A stretch of DNA of 64,000 bases from the NCBI RefSeq assembly GCF_051014685.1, contig NW_027478488.1, forward strand, positions 1 through 64,000. The letters are read 5' to 3'. The notes below the pieces were generated by a model that worked only from the letters and a program-made list of their open reading frames with translations, was not told where the DNA came from and made no database searches. The position numbers and the translations under genes were made by a program. Of the stretch, positions 38,201 to 50,123 are shown piece by piece. Numbering within the stretch: position 1 is the first letter of the stretch; each line of letters opens with the position of its first letter. This DNA is from Ptiloglossa arizonensis (Eukaryota; Arthropoda; Insecta; Hymenoptera; Colletidae).

Positions 38201-39710
38201 TATCTCGCGAACGGATGGACCAAACCCAGAAGTTCCTGCTGCGTCTGAAAGTAGAAACTCGCCCGATTACAACGATATGTGTATTTTTCCCCTAGGCCAT
38301 TCTGGTTAAGCGTTAGGAGCTGCAGGAGTGCGAAAAATTTGTTGTCTTCTCAACCATTTCTTGGCTTCAAACTCCCATATCTCGCGAACGGATTGACCTA
38401 ACCCAAAAATTCCTGTTGCGTCTGAAAGTAGAAACTCGCCCGATTACAACGGTATGTGTATTTTTTCCCTAGGCCATTCTGATTAAGCGTTTGGAGCAGC
38501 AGAAGTGCGAAAAAGTTGTCTTCTCAACCATTTCTTAGCTTCAAACTCCCATATCTCGCGAACGGATTGACCAAACCCAGAAGTTCCTGCTGCGTCTGAA
38601 AGTAGAAACTCGCCCGATTACAACGATATGCGTATTTTTTCCCTAGGCCATTCTGGTTAAGCGTTTGGAGCAGCAGAAGTGCGAAAAATTTGTTGTCTTC
38701 TCAACCATTTCTTGGCTTCAAACTCCCATATCTCGCGAACGGATTGACCTAACCCAAAAATTCCTGTTGGGTCTGAAAGTAGAAACTCGCCCGATTACAA
38801 CGGTATGTGTATTTCTTCCCTAGGCCATTCTGGTTAAGCGTTTGGAGCAGCAGAATTGCGAAAAATTTTTTGCCTTCTCAACCATTTCTTGGCTTCAAAC
38901 TCCCATATCTCGCGAACGGATTGACCAAACCCAGAAGTTCCTGCTGCGTCTGAAAGTAGAAACTCGCCCGATTACAACGATATGTGTATTTTTTCCATAG
39001 GCCATTCTGGTTAAGCGTTAGGAGCAGCAGAAGTGCGAAAAATTTCTTGTCTTCTCAACCATTTCTTAGCTTCAAACTCCCATATCTCGCGAACGGATTG
39101 GCCAAACCCAGAAGTTCCTGCTGCGTCTGAAAGTAGAAACTCGCCCGATTACAAGGATATGCGTATTTTTTCCCTAGGCCATTCTGGTTAAGCGTTTGGA
39201 GCAGCAGAAGTGCGAAAAATTTGTTGTCTTCTCAACCATTTCTTGGCTTCAAACTCCCATATCTCGCGAACGGATTGACCTAACCCAAAAATTCCTGTTG
39301 CGTCTGAAAGTAGAAACTCGCCCGATTACAACGGTATGTGTATTTTTTCCCTAGGCCATTCTGATTAAGCGTTAGGAGCAGCAGAAGTGCGAAAAAGTTG
39401 TTGTCTTCATAACCATTTGTTAGCTTCAAACTCCCATATCTCGCGAACGGATGGACCAAACCCAGAAGTTCCTGCTGCGTCTGAAAGTAGAAACTCGCCC
39501 GATTACAACGATATGTGTATTTTTCCCCTAGGCCATTCTGGTTAAGCGTTAGGAGCTGCAGGAGTGCGAAAAATTTGTTGTCTTTTCAACCATTTCTTGG
39601 CTTCAAACTCACATATCTCGCGAACGGATTGACCTAACCCAAAAATTCCTGTTGCGTCTGAAAGTAGAATCTCGCCCGATTACAACGGTATGTGTATTTT
39701 TTCCCTAGGC
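37240..39710. repeat. 7-monomer tandem duplication (1237 bp)
   Basis: GTATTTTTCCCCTAGG at 38281 recurs at 39518 with AGCTGCAGGAGTGCG just after it in both, giving an offset of 1237 bp. The match runs from about 37.24 to 38.47 kb against 38.48 to 39.71 kb. Differences noticed include TTTCCATAGG near 38994, TTTCTTGTCTTC near 39044, ACAAGGATATGCG near 39154, TTTTCAACC near 39583 and AACTCACATATC near 39608, all in the right copy. Confidence 0.84.
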
Positions 39711-42700
39711 AAATCTGGTTAAGCGTTAGGAGCAGCAGAATTGCGAAAAATTTTTTGCCTTCTCAACCATTTCTTGGCTTCAAACTCCCATATCTCGCGA
39801 ACGGATTGACTTAACCCAAAAATTCCTGTTGCATCTGAAAGTAGAAACTCGTCCGATTACAACGGTATGTGTATTTTTTTCCCTTAGGCCATTCTGGTTA
39901 AGCGTGTGGAGCAGCAGAATTGCGAAAAATTTTTTGCCTTCTCAACCATTTCTTGGCTTCAAACTCCCATATCTCGCGAAAGGATTGACCTAACACAAAA
40001 ATTCCTGTTGCGTCTGATAGTAGAAACTCGCCCGATTACAACGGTATGTGTATTTTTTCCCTAGGCCATTCTGGTTAAGCGTTTGGAGCAGCAGTAGTGC
40101 GAAAAATTTGTTGTCTTCTTTACCATTTCTTAGCTTCAAACTCCCATATCTCGCGAACGGATTGACCTAACCCAAAAATTCTTGTTGCATCTGAAAGAAG
40201 AAACTCGCCCGATTACAACGGTATGTGTATTTTTTCCCTAGGCCATTCTGGTTAAGCGTTTGGAGCAGCAGAAGTGCGAAAAATTTGTTGTCTTCTCAAC
40301 CATTTCTTAGCTTCAAACTTCCATATCTCGCGAACCGATTGACCTAACCCAAAAATTCCTGTTGCGTCTGAAAGTAGAAACTCGCCCGATTACAACGGTA
40401 TGTGTATTTTTTCCCTAGGCCATTCTGATTAAGCGTTTGGAGCAGCAGAAGTGCGAAAAATTTGTTGTAGTCAAAACCATTTCTTAGCTTCAAACTCGCA
40501 TATCTCGCGAACGGATTGACCTAACCCAAAAATTCCTATTGCATCTGAAAGTAGAAACTCGCCCGATTACAACGGTACGTGTATTTTTCCCTTAGGCCAT
40601 TCTGGTTAAGCGATTGGAGCAGCAGAAGTGCGAAAAATTTATTGTCTTGTCAACCATTTCTTACCTTGAAAGTCCCATATCTCGCGAACGGATTGACCTT
40701 ACCCAAAAATTCCTATTGCATCTGAAAGTAGAAACTCGCCCGATTACAGCGGTATGTGTATTTTTTCCCTAGGCCATTCTGATTAAGCGTTAGGAGCAGC
40801 AGAAGTGCGAAAAAGTTGTTGTCTTCATAACCATTTCTTGGCTTCAAACTCCCATATCTCGCGAACGGATTGAGCAAACCCAGAAGTTCCTGCTGCGTCT
40901 GAAAGTAGAAACTCGCCCGATTACAACGATACGTGTATTTTTTCCCTAGGCCATTCTGGTTAAGCGTTAGGAGCAGCAGAAGTGCGAAAAATTTGTTGTC
41001 TTCTCAACCATTTCTTAGCTTCAAACTCCCATATCTCGCGAACGGATTGGCCAAACCCAGAAGTTCCTGCTGCGTCTGAAAGTAGAAACTCGCCCGATTA
41101 CAACGATATGCGTATTTTTTCCCTAGGCCATTCTGGTTAAGCGTTTGGAGCAGCAGAAGTGCGAAAAATTTGTTGTCTTCTCAACCATTTCTTGGCTTCA
41201 AACTCCCATATCTCGCGAACGGATTGACCTAACCCAAAAATTCCTGTTGCGTCTGAAAGTAGAAACTCGCCCGATTACAAGGGTATGTGTATTTTTTCCC
41301 TAGGCCATTCTGATTAAGCGTTAGGAGCAGCAGAAGTGCGAAAAAGTTGTTGTCTTCATAACCATTTGTTAGCTTCAAACTCCCATATCTCGCGAACGGA
41401 TGGACCTTACCCAAAAATTCCTATTGCATCTGAAAGTAGAAACTCGCCCGATTACAGCGGTATGTGTATTTTTTCCCTAGGCCATTCTGATTAAGCGTTA
41501 GGAGCAGCAGAAGTGCGAAAAAGTTGTTGTCTTCATAACCATTTCTTGGCTTCAAACTCCCATATCTCGCGAACGGATTGAGCAAACCCAGAAGTTCCTG
41601 TTGCGTCTGAAAGTAGAATCTCGCCCGATTACAACGGTATGTGTATTTTTTCCCTAGGCAATTCTGGTTAAGCGTTAGGAGCAGCAGAATTGCGAAAAAT
41701 TTTTTGCCTTCTCAACCATTTCTTGGCTTCAAACTCCCATATCTCGCGAACGGATTGACTTAACCCAAAAATTCCTGTTGCATCTGAAAGTAGAAACTCG
41801 TCCGATTACAACGGTATGTGTATTTTTTTCCCTTAGGCCATTCTGGTTAAGCGTGTGGAGCAGCAGAATTGCGAAAAATTTTTTGCCTTCTCAACCATTT
41901 CTTGGCTTCAAACTCCCATATCTCGCGAACGGATTGACCTAACACAAAAATTCCTGTTGCGTCTGATAGTAGAAACTCGCCCGATTACAACGGTATGTGT
42001 ATTTTTTCCCTAGGCCATTCTGGTTAAGCGTTTGGAGCAGCAGTAGTGCGAAAAATTTGTTGTCTTCTTTACCATTTCTTAGCTTCAAACTCCCATATCT
42101 CGCGAACGGATTGACCTAACCCAAAAATTCTTGTTGCATCTGAAAGAAGAAACTCGCCCGATTACAGCGGTATGTGTATTTTTTCCCTAGGCCATTCTGG
42201 TTAAGCGTTTGGAGCAGCAGAAGTGCGAAAAATTTGTTGTCTTCTCAACCATTTCTTAGCTTCAAACTTCCATATCTCGCGAACCGATTGACCTAACCCA
42301 AAAATTCCTGTTGCGTCTGAAAGTAGAAACTCGCCCGATTACAACGGTATGTGTATTTTTTCCCTAGGCCATTCTGATTAAGCGTTTGGAGCAGCAGAAG
42401 TGCGAAAAATTTGTTGTAGTCAAAACCATTTCTTAGCTTCAAACTCGCATATCTCGCGAACGGATTGACCTAACCCAAAAATTCCTATTGCATCTGAAAG
42501 TAGAAACTCGCCCGATTACAACGGTACGTGTATTTTTCCCTTAGGCCATTCTGGTTAAGCGATTGGAGCAGCAGAAGTGCGAAAAATTTATTGTCTTGTC
42601 AACCATTTCTTACCTTGAAAGTCCCATATCTCGCGAACGGATTGACCTTACCCAAAAATTCCTATTGCATCTGAAAGTAGAAACTCGCCCGATTACAGCG

Positions 42701-42790
42701 GTATGTGTATTTTTTCCCTAGGCCATTCTGATTAAGCGTTAGGAGCAGCAGAAGTGCGAAAAAGTTGTTGTCTTCATAACCATTTCTTAG
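39650..42790. repeat. 11-monomer tandem duplication (1949 bp)
   Basis: GTAGAATCTCGCCCG occurs near 39664 and again 1949 bp later, as do the seven-T GTATTTTTTTCCCTTAGG tract, CTGATAGTAG, GCGAACCGATTG, GTAGTCAAAACC and CAAACTCGCATATC (40491 and 42440). The match fails near 40.84/42.79 kb, where TTCTTGGC faces TTCTTAGC. The intervening part of the second copy (about 40.86-41.4 kb) resembles 43.0-43.5 kb with an offset of 2126 bp. Confidence 0.82.
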
Positions 42791-45700
42791 CTTCAAACTC
42801 CCATATCTCGCGAACGGATGGACCAAACCCAGAAGTTCCTGCTGCGTCTGAAAGTAGAAACTCACCCGATTACAACGGTATGCGTATTTTTTCCCTAGGC
42901 CATTCTGGTTAAGCGTTTGGAGCAGCAGAATTGCGAAAAATTTTTTGCCTTCTCAACCATTTCTTGGCTTCAAACTCCCATATCTCGCGAACGGATTGAG
43001 CAAACCCAGAAGTTCCTGCTGCGTCTGAAAGTAGAAACTCGCCCGATTACAACGATACGTGTATTTTTTCCCTAGGCCATTCTGGTTAAGCGTTAGGAGC
43101 AGCAGAAGTGCGAAAAATTTGTTGTCTTCTCAACCATTTCTTAGCTTCAAACTCCCATATCTCGCGAACGGATTGGCCAAACCCAGAAGTTCCTGCTGCG
43201 TCTGAAAGTAGAAACTCGCCCGATTACAACGATATGCGTATTTTTTCCCTAGGCCATTCTGGTTAAGCGTTTGGAGCAGCAGAAGTGCGAAAAATTTGTT
43301 GTCTTCTCAACCATTTCTTGGCTTCAAACTCCCATATCTCGCGAACGGATTGACCTAACCCAAAAATTCCTGTTGCGTCTGAAAGTAGAAACTCGCCCGA
43401 TTACAACGGTATGTGTATTTTTTCCCTAGGCCATTCTGATTAAGCGTTAGGAGCAGCAGAAGTGCGAAAAAGTTGTTGTCTTCATAACAATTTGTTAGCT
43501 TCAAACTCCCATATCTCGCGAACGGATGGACCAAACCCAGAAGTTCCTGCTGCGTCTGAAAGTAGAAACTCGCCCGATTACAACGATATGTGTATTTTTC
43601 CCCTAGGCCATTCTGGTTAAGCGTTAGGAGCTGCAGGAGTGCGAAAAATTTGTTGTCTTCTCAACCATTTCTTGGCTTCAAACTCCCATATCTCGCGAAC
43701 GGATTGACCTAACCCAAAAATTCCTGTTGCGTCTGAAAGTAGAAACTCGCCCGATTACAACGGTATGTGTATTTTTTCCCTAGGCAATTCTGGTTAAGCG
43801 TTAGGAGCAGCAGAATTGCGAAAAATTTTTTGCCTTCTCAACCATTTCTTGGCTTCAAACTCCCATATCTCGCGAACGGATTGACTTAACCCAAAAATTC
43901 CTGTTGCATCTGAAAGTAGAATCTCGTCCGATTACAACGGTATGTGTATTTTTTCCCTTAGGCCATTCTGGTTAAGCGTGTGGAGCAGCAGAATTGCGAA
44001 AAATTTTTTGCCTTCTCAACCATTTCTTGGCTTCAAACTCCCATATCTCGCGAACGGATTGACCTAACACAAAAATTCCTGTTGCGTCTGATAGTAGAAA
44101 CTCGCCCGATTACAACGGTGTGTGTATTTTTTCTCTAGGCCATTCTGGTTAAGCGTTTGGAGCAGCAGTAGTGCGAAAAATTTGCTGTCTTCTTTACCAT
44201 TTCTTAGCTTCAAACTCCCATATCTCGCGAACGGATTGACCTAACCCAAAAATTCTTGTTGCATCTGAAAGAAGAAACTCGCCCGATTACAACGGTATGT
44301 GTATTTTTTCCCTAGGCCATTCTGGTTAAGCGTTTGGAGCAGCAGAAGTGCGAAAAATTTGTTGTCTTCTCAACCATTTCTTAGCTTCAAACTTCCATAT
44401 CTCGCGAACGGATTGACCTAACCCAAAAATTCCTGTTGCGTCTGAAAGTAGAAACTCGCCCGATTACAACGGTATGTGTATTTTTTCCCTAGGCCATTCT
44501 GATTAAGCGTTTGGAGCAGCAGAAGTGCGAAAAATTTGTTGTAGTCATTACCATTTCTTAGCTTCAAACTCTCATATCTCGCGAACGGATTGACCTAACC
44601 CAAAAATTCCTATTGCATCTGAAAGTAGAAACTCGCCCGATTACAACGGTACGTGTATTTTTACCTTAGGCCATTCTGGTTAAGCGATTGGAGCAGCAGA
44701 AGTGCGAAAAATTTATTTTCTTGTCAACCATTTCTTACCTTGAAAGTCCCATATCTCGCGAACGGATTGACCTTACCCAAAAATTCCTATTGCATCTGAA
44801 AGTAGAAACCCGCCCGATTACAGCGGTATGTGTATTTTTTCCCTAGGCCATTCTGATTAAGCGTTAGGAGCAGCAGAAGTGCGAAAAAGTTGTTGTCTTC
44901 ATAACCATTCCTTAGCTTCAAACTCCCATATCTCGCGAACGGATGGACCAAACCCAGAAGTTCCTGCTGCGTCTGAAAGTAGAAACTCACCCGATTACAA
45001 CGATATGCGTATTTTTTCCCTAGGCCATTCTGGTTAAGCGTTAGGAGCAGCAGAAGTGCGAAAAAGTTGTCTTCTCAACCATTTCTTAGCTTCAAACTCC
45101 CATATCTCGCGAACGGATTGACCAAACCCAGAAGTTCCTGCTGCGTCTGAAAGTAGAAACTCGCCCGATTACAACGATATGCGTATTTTTTCCCTAGGCC
45201 ATTCTGGTTAAGCGTTTGGAGCAGCAGAAGTGCGAAAAATTTGTTGTCTTCTCAACCATTTCTTGGCTTCAAACTCCCATATCTCGCGAACGGATTGACC
45301 TAACCCAAAAATTCCTGTTGGGTCTGAAAGTAGAAACTCGCCCGATTACAACGGTATGTGTATTTCTTCCCTAGGCCATTCTGGTTAAGCGTTTGGAGCA
45401 GCAGAATTGCGAAAAATTTTTTGCCTTCTCAACCATTTCTTGGCTTCAAACTCCCATATCTCACGAACGGATTGACCAAACCCAGAAGTTCCTGCTGCGT
45501 CTGAAAGTAGAAACTCGCCCGATTACAACGATATGTGTATTTTTTCCCTAGGCCATTCTGGTTAAGCGTTAGGAGCAGCAGAAGTGCGAAAAATTTGTTG
45601 TCTTCTCAACCATTTCTTAGCTTCAAACTCCCATATCTCGCGAACGGATTGGCCAAACCCAGAAGTTCCTGCTGCGTCTGAAAGTAGAAACTCGCCCGAT

Positions 45701-48470
45701 TACAACGATATGCGTATTTTTTCCCTAGGCCATTCTGGTTAAGCGTTTGGAGCAGCAGAAGTGCGAAAAATTTGTTGTCTTCTCAACCATTTCTTGGCTT
45801 CAAACTCCCATATCTCGCGAACGGATTGACCTAACCCAAAAATTCCTGTTGCGCCTGAAAGTAGAAACTCGCCCGATTACAACGGTATGTGTATTTTTTC
45901 CCTAGGCCATTCTGATTAAGCGTTAGGAGCAGCAGAAGTGCGAAAAAGTTGTTGTCTTCATTACCATTTGTTAGCTTCAAACTCCCATATCTCGCGAACG
46001 GATGGACCAAACCCAGAAGTTCCTGCTGCGTCTGAAAGTAGAAACTCGCCCGATTACAACGGTATGTGTATTTTTTCCCTAGGCCATTCTGGTTAAGCGT
46101 TTGGAGCAGCAGTAGTGCGAAAAATTTGTTGTCTTCTTTACCATTTCTTAGCTTCAAACTCCCATATCTCGCGAACGGATTGACCTAACCCAAAAATTCT
46201 TGTTGCATCTGAAAGAAGAAACTCGCCCGATTACAACGGTATGTGTATTTTTTCCCTAGGCCATTCTGGTTAAGCGTTTGGAGCAGCAGAAGTGCGAAAA
46301 ATTTGTTGTCTTCTCAACCATTTCTTAGCTTCAAACTTCCATATCTCGCGAACCGTTTGACCTAACCCAAAAACTCCTGTTGCGTCTGAAAGTAGAAACT
46401 CGCCCGATTACAACGGTACGTGTATTTTTCCCTTAGGCCATTCTGGTTAAGCGATTGGAGCAGCAGAAGTGCGAAAAATTTATTTTCTTGTCAACCATTT
46501 CTTACCTTGAAAGTCCCATATCTCGCGAACGGATTGACCTTACCCAAAAATTCCTATTGCATCTGAAAGTAGAAACCCGCCCGATTACAGCGGTATGTGT
46601 ATTTTTTCCCTAGGCCATTCTGATTAAGCGTTAGGAGCAGCAGAAGTGCGAAAAAGTTGTTGTCTTCTCAACCATTTCTTGGCTTCAAACTCCCATATCT
46701 CGCGAACGGATTGACCTAACCCAAAAATTCCTGTTGGGTCTGAAAGTAGAAACTCGCCCGATTACAACGATATGCGTATTTTTTCCCTAGGCCATTCTGG
46801 TTAAGCGTTTGGAGCAGCAGAAGTGCGAAAAATTTGTTGTCTTCTCAACCATTTCTTGGCTTCAAACTCCCATATCTCGCGAACGGATTGACCTAACCCA
46901 AAAATTCCTGTTGCGTCTGAAAGTAGAAACTCGCCCGATTACAACGTTATGTGTATTTTTTCCCTAGGCCATTCTGATTAAGCGTTAGGAGCAGCAGAAG
47001 TGCGAAAAAGTTGTTGTCTTCATAACCATTTGTTAGCTTCAAACTCCCATATCTCGCGAACGGATGGACCAAACCCAGAAGTTCCTGCTGCGTCTGAAAG
47101 TAGAAACTCGCCCGATTACAACGATATGTGTATTTTTCCCCTAGGCCATTCTGGTTAAGCGTTAGGAGCTGCAGGAGTGCGAAAAATTTGTTGTCTTCTC
47201 AACCATTTCTTGGCTTCAAACTCCCATATCTCGCGAACGGATTGACCTAACCCAAAAATTCCTGTTGCGTCTGAAAGTAGAAACTCGCCCGATTACAACG
47301 GTATGTGTATTTTTTCCCTAGGCAATTCTGGTTAAGCGTTAGGAGCAGCAGAATTGCGAAAAATTTTTTGCCTTCTCAACCATTTCTTGGCTTCAAACTC
47401 CCATATCTCGCGAACGGATTGACTTAACCCAAAAATTCCTGTTGCATCTGAAAGTAGAAACTCGTCCGATTACAACGGTATGTGTATTTTTTCCCTTAGG
47501 CCATTCTGGTTAAGCGATTGGAGCAGCAGAAGTGCGAAAAATTTATTGTCATGTCAACCATTTCTTACCTTGAAAGTCCCATATCTCGCGAACGGATTGA
47601 CCTTACCCAAAAATTCCTATTGCATCTGAAAGTAGAAACTCGCCCGATTACAGCGGTATGTGTATTTTTTCCCTAGGCCATTCTGATTAAGCGTTAGGAG
47701 CAGCAGAAGTGCGAAAAAGTTGTTGTCTTCATAACCATTTCTTAGCTTCAAACTCCCATATCTCGCGAACGGATGGACCAAACCCAGAAGTTTCTGCTGC
47801 GTCTGAAAGTAGAAACTCACCCGATTACAACGGTATGCATATTTTTTCCCTAGGCCATTCTGGTTAAGCGTTTGGAGCAGCAGAATTGCGAAAAATTTTT
47901 TGCCTTCTCAACCATTTCTTGGCTTCAAACTCCCATATCTCGCGAACGGATTGACCAAACCCAGAAGTTCCTGCTGCGTCTGAAAGTAGAAACTCGCCCG
48001 ATTACAACGATATGTGTATTTTTTCCCTAGGCCATTCTGGTTAAGCGTTAGGAGCAGCAGAAGTGCGAAAAATTTGTTGTCTTCTCAACCATTTCTTGGC
48101 TTCAAACTCCCATATCTCGCGAACGGATTGACCTAACCCAAAAATTCCTGTTGCGTCTGAAAGGAGAAACTCGCCCGATTACAACGGTATGTGTATTTTT
48201 TCCCTAGGCCATTCTGATTAAGCGTTAGGAGCAGCAGAAGTGCGAAAAAGTTGTTGTCTTCATAACCATTTCTTAGCTTCAAACTCCCATATCTCGCGAA
48301 CGGATGGACCAAACCCAGAAGTTCCTGCTGCGTCTGAAAGTAGAAACTCGCCCGATTACAACGATAAGTGTATTTTTTCCCTAGGCCATTCTGGTTAAGC
48401 GTTTGGAGCAGCAGTAGTGCGAAAAATTTGTTGTCTTCTTTACCATTTCTTAGCTTCAAACTCCCATATC
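42791..48470. repeat. Mosaic satellite region with displaced blocks
   Basis: About 32 monomers drawn from the subtypes of 36-42.8 kb. The stretch contains the displaced copy at 44.57-45.99 kb, a GAGCAAACCCAG monomer at 42998, and AGCTGCAGGAGTGCG monomers near 43630 and 47168. It also carries private changes such as GGTGTGTGTATT near 44119, TTTACCTTAGG near 44661, ACGTTATGTG near 46945 and TATGCATATT near 47834. No non-satellite sequence was found. Confidence 0.8.
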
Positions 48471-49522
48471 TCGCGAACGGATTGACCTAACCCAAAAATT
48501 CTTGTTGCATCTGAAAGAAGAAACTCGCCCGATTACAAACGTATGTGTATTTTTTCCCTAGGCCATTCTGGTTAAGCGTTTGGAGCAGCAGAAGTGCGAA
48601 AAATTTGTTGTAGTCAAAACCATTTCTTAGCTTCAAACTCGCATATCTCGCGAACGGATTGACCTAACCCAAAAATTCCTATTGCATCTGAAAGTAGAAA
48701 CTCGCCCGATTACAACGGTACGTGTATTTTTCCCTTAGGCCATTCTGGTTAAGCGATTGGAGCAGCAGAAGTGCGAAAAATTTATTGTCTTGTCAACCAT
48801 TTCTTACCTTGAAAGTCCCATATCTCGCGAACGGATTGACCTTACCCAAAAATTCCTATTGCATCTGAAAGTAGAAACTCGCCCGATTACAGCGGTATGT
48901 GTATTTTTTCCTAGGCCATTCTGATTAAGCGTTAGGAGCAGCAGAAGTGCGAAAAAGTTGTTGTCTTCATAACCATTTCTTAGCTTCAAACTCCCATATC
49001 TCGCCAACGGATGGACCAAACCCAGAAGTTCCTGCTGCGTCTGAAAGTAGAAACTCACCCGATTACAACGGTATGCGTATTTTTTCCCTAGGCCATTCTG
49101 GTTAAGCGTTTGGAGCAGCAGAATTGCGAAAAATTTTTTGCCTTCTCAACCATTTCTTGGCTTCAAACTCCCATATCTCGCGAACGGATTGACCAAACCC
49201 AGAAGTTCCTGCTGCGTCTGAAAGTAGAAACTCGCCCGATTACAACGATATGTGTATTTTTTTTTTCCCTAGGCCATTCTGGTTAAGCGTTAGGAGCAGC
49301 AGAAGTGCGAAAAATTTGTTGTCTTCTCAACCATTTCTTAGCTTCAAACTCCCATATCTCGCGAACGGATTGGCCAAACCCAGAAGTTCCTGCTGCGTCT
49401 GAAAGTAGAAACTCGCCCGATTACAACGATATGCGTATTTTTTCCCTAGGCCATTCTGGTTAAGCGTTTGGAGCAGCAGAAGTGCGAAAAATTTGTTGTC
49501 TTCTTTACCATTTCTTAGCTTC

Positions 49523-49536
49523 AAACTCCCATATCT
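49523..49536. repeat. Target-site duplication, left copy
   Basis: AAACTCCCATATCT lies immediately before the first G of the insertion and is repeated after the poly(A) at 50172-50185. The three leading A residues cannot be told apart from the tail, so the duplication is 11-14 bp. The unoccupied satellite reads CAAACTCCCATATCTCGCG here. Confidence 0.93.
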
Positions 49537-49542
49537 GGGGGC

Positions 49543-49576
49543 GGGTGGGCCTCCGGAAGGGCCGGGGAGGCCACCC
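49543..49576 (+). other. Hairpin 1 of retroposon RNA
   Basis: Arms 49543-49554 and 49566-49576 form 11 Watson-Crick pairs with one bulged G (49547) around an 11-nt loop. It lies six bases from the 5' end of the insertion. Confidence 0.7.
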
Positions 49577-49581
49577 TGAGA

Positions 49582-49631
49582 GCGGCGGGCGGGGGTGCGT
49601 AGCCCTTGAGGCTCGTGCCACCGCCCGTCGT
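49582..49631 (+). other. Hairpin 2 of retroposon RNA
   Basis: Arms 49582-49595 and 49618-49631 pair at 13 of 14 positions, with one G-A mismatch (49593/49620) and two G-U wobbles (49582/49631 and 49585/49628). A small AGCC/GGCT stem (49601-49604 with 49610-49613) sits inside the loop. The wobbles only work in + strand RNA. Confidence 0.65.
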
Positions 49632-49660
49632 CTGAGGGGTGGGTAGAGTAAGGGACGGCG

Positions 49661-49703
49661 ACGCTCTCGAGGGCGGAGAGGCCAGAGCCGCCCTCGGGAG
49701 CGT
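49661..49703 (+). other. Hairpin 3 of retroposon RNA
   Basis: Arms 49661-49676 and 49688-49703 make a 16-bp stem with a single U-G wobble (49667/49697) and an 11-nt loop. It is the longest stem of the series. Confidence 0.78.
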
Positions 49704-49729
49704 ACGAGCCGGGGTGCGGCCGCGCCGAC

Positions 49730-49751
49730 GGCACGGTCCCAGGGCCGTGCC
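49730..49751 (+). other. Hairpin 4 of retroposon RNA
   Basis: Arms 49730-49736 (GGCACGG) and 49745-49751 (CCGTGCC) pair perfectly around an 8-nt loop. Confidence 0.6.
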
Positions 49752-49781
49752 CCCGGCGCGGCTATGGGGGCCGTGGGCGGT

Positions 49782-49817
49782 CGCGAGTGTGGGACTCGCG
49801 GCCGCCCTCGGGCGGCC
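49782..49817 (+). other. Hairpins 5 and 6 of retroposon RNA
   Basis: CGCGAGT (49782-49788) pairs with ACTCGCG (49794-49800) over a 5-nt loop. GGCCGCCC (49800-49807) and GGGCGGCC (49810-49817) are perfect inverted repeats only two bases apart. The latter must open by at least one pair to form a loop, and base 49800 can serve only one of the two stems. Confidence 0.55.
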
Positions 49818-49828
49818 CCCGGGAGTGG

Positions 49829-49861
49829 GACGTCGGAGCAGTGTGGCCCTGCTCCGACGTC
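49829..49861 (+). other. Hairpin 7 of retroposon RNA
   Basis: Arms 49829-49841 and 49849-49861 are a perfect 13-bp inverted repeat (GACGTCGGAGCAG and its complement) with a 7-nt loop. Confidence 0.78.
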
Positions 49862-49886
49862 GGGCGCCAGAGCGCCGAGGAGAAAA

Positions 49887-49923
49887 CAGGGAAGGGAGGG
49901 TGAAGTACCCCCTCCCTTCCCTG
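49887..49923 (+). other. Hairpin 8 of retroposon RNA
   Basis: Arms 49887-49900 and 49910-49923 are a perfect 14-bp inverted repeat (CAGGGAAGGGAGGG and its complement) with a 9-nt loop. One arm is pure purine apart from its first base. Confidence 0.78.
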
Positions 49924-49951
49924 GAACGGGAGGACACGGGCGCGAGAGCCC

Positions 49952-50007
49952 TGCACGGGGGAGCACCTGATGTTATGATGTCTTCGGTCCCAGGTGCTCC
50001 CCCTGCA
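49952..50007 (+). other. Hairpin 9 of retroposon RNA
   Basis: Arms 49957-49969 and 49991-50003 are a perfect 13-bp inverted repeat (GGGGGAGCACCTG and its complement). Four further pairs follow (TGCA 49952-49955 with TGCA 50004-50007) beyond a bulged C at 49956. The 21-nt loop is the least GC-rich part of the insertion. Confidence 0.78.
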
Positions 50008-50039
50008 TAGTGCGAGGATGGCCACCGTGGTGGGTTTTA

Positions 50040-50091
50040 GTGGGTAGGTCCCGCGCCCGATGGGTTTCCTTCCGGGCGCGGGGAATCCCAC
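50040..50091 (+). other. Hairpin 10, putative LINE 3' recognition element
   Basis: CCCGCGCCCG (50050-50059) pairs perfectly with CGGGCGCGGG (50073-50082) around a 13-nt loop. Across a small internal loop, GTGGG (50040-50044) pairs with CCCAC (50087-50091). A stem closed by GTGGG/CCCAC just after TTTTA, close to the tail, recalls the conserved 3' end of R1-type LINEs as I remember them. In other LINEs, 3' stem-loops are what the reverse transcriptase recognises. That role here is inference. Confidence 0.6.
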
Positions 50092-50094
50092 ACT

Positions 50095-50123
50095 CCCCCC
50101 GCCCCTCCCCAGGCGGCGGGGGG
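50095..50123 (+). other. Hairpin 11 of retroposon RNA
   Basis: CCCCCCGCC (50095-50103) pairs with GGCGGGGGG (50115-50123) around an 11-nt loop. It is the last stem before the short TTTCGAAG-containing linker and the tail. Confidence 0.55.

Larger units (their letters stand above)
1..49536. repeat. 177-bp satellite DNA array, left arm
   Basis: Head-to-tail copies of one monomer fill this stretch without a break. Phasing on AACGGATTGACC gives starts at 1, 178, 355, 529, 706 and 883, so spacings of 177, 177, 174, 177 and 177. One typical copy counted by hand has 76 G+C in 177 bases. Almost every copy carries TCGCGA, and most carry CCTAGG about 70 bp after the AACGG phase point. Copies differ by a few to some tens of substitutions, but blocks of several monomers recur almost unchanged, which is the signature of higher-order repeats made by unequal exchange. 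The monomer length is close to a nucleosome repeat, as in many centromeric satellites (general knowledge). A centromeric role is inference only. No gene was found in it. Confidence 0.97.
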
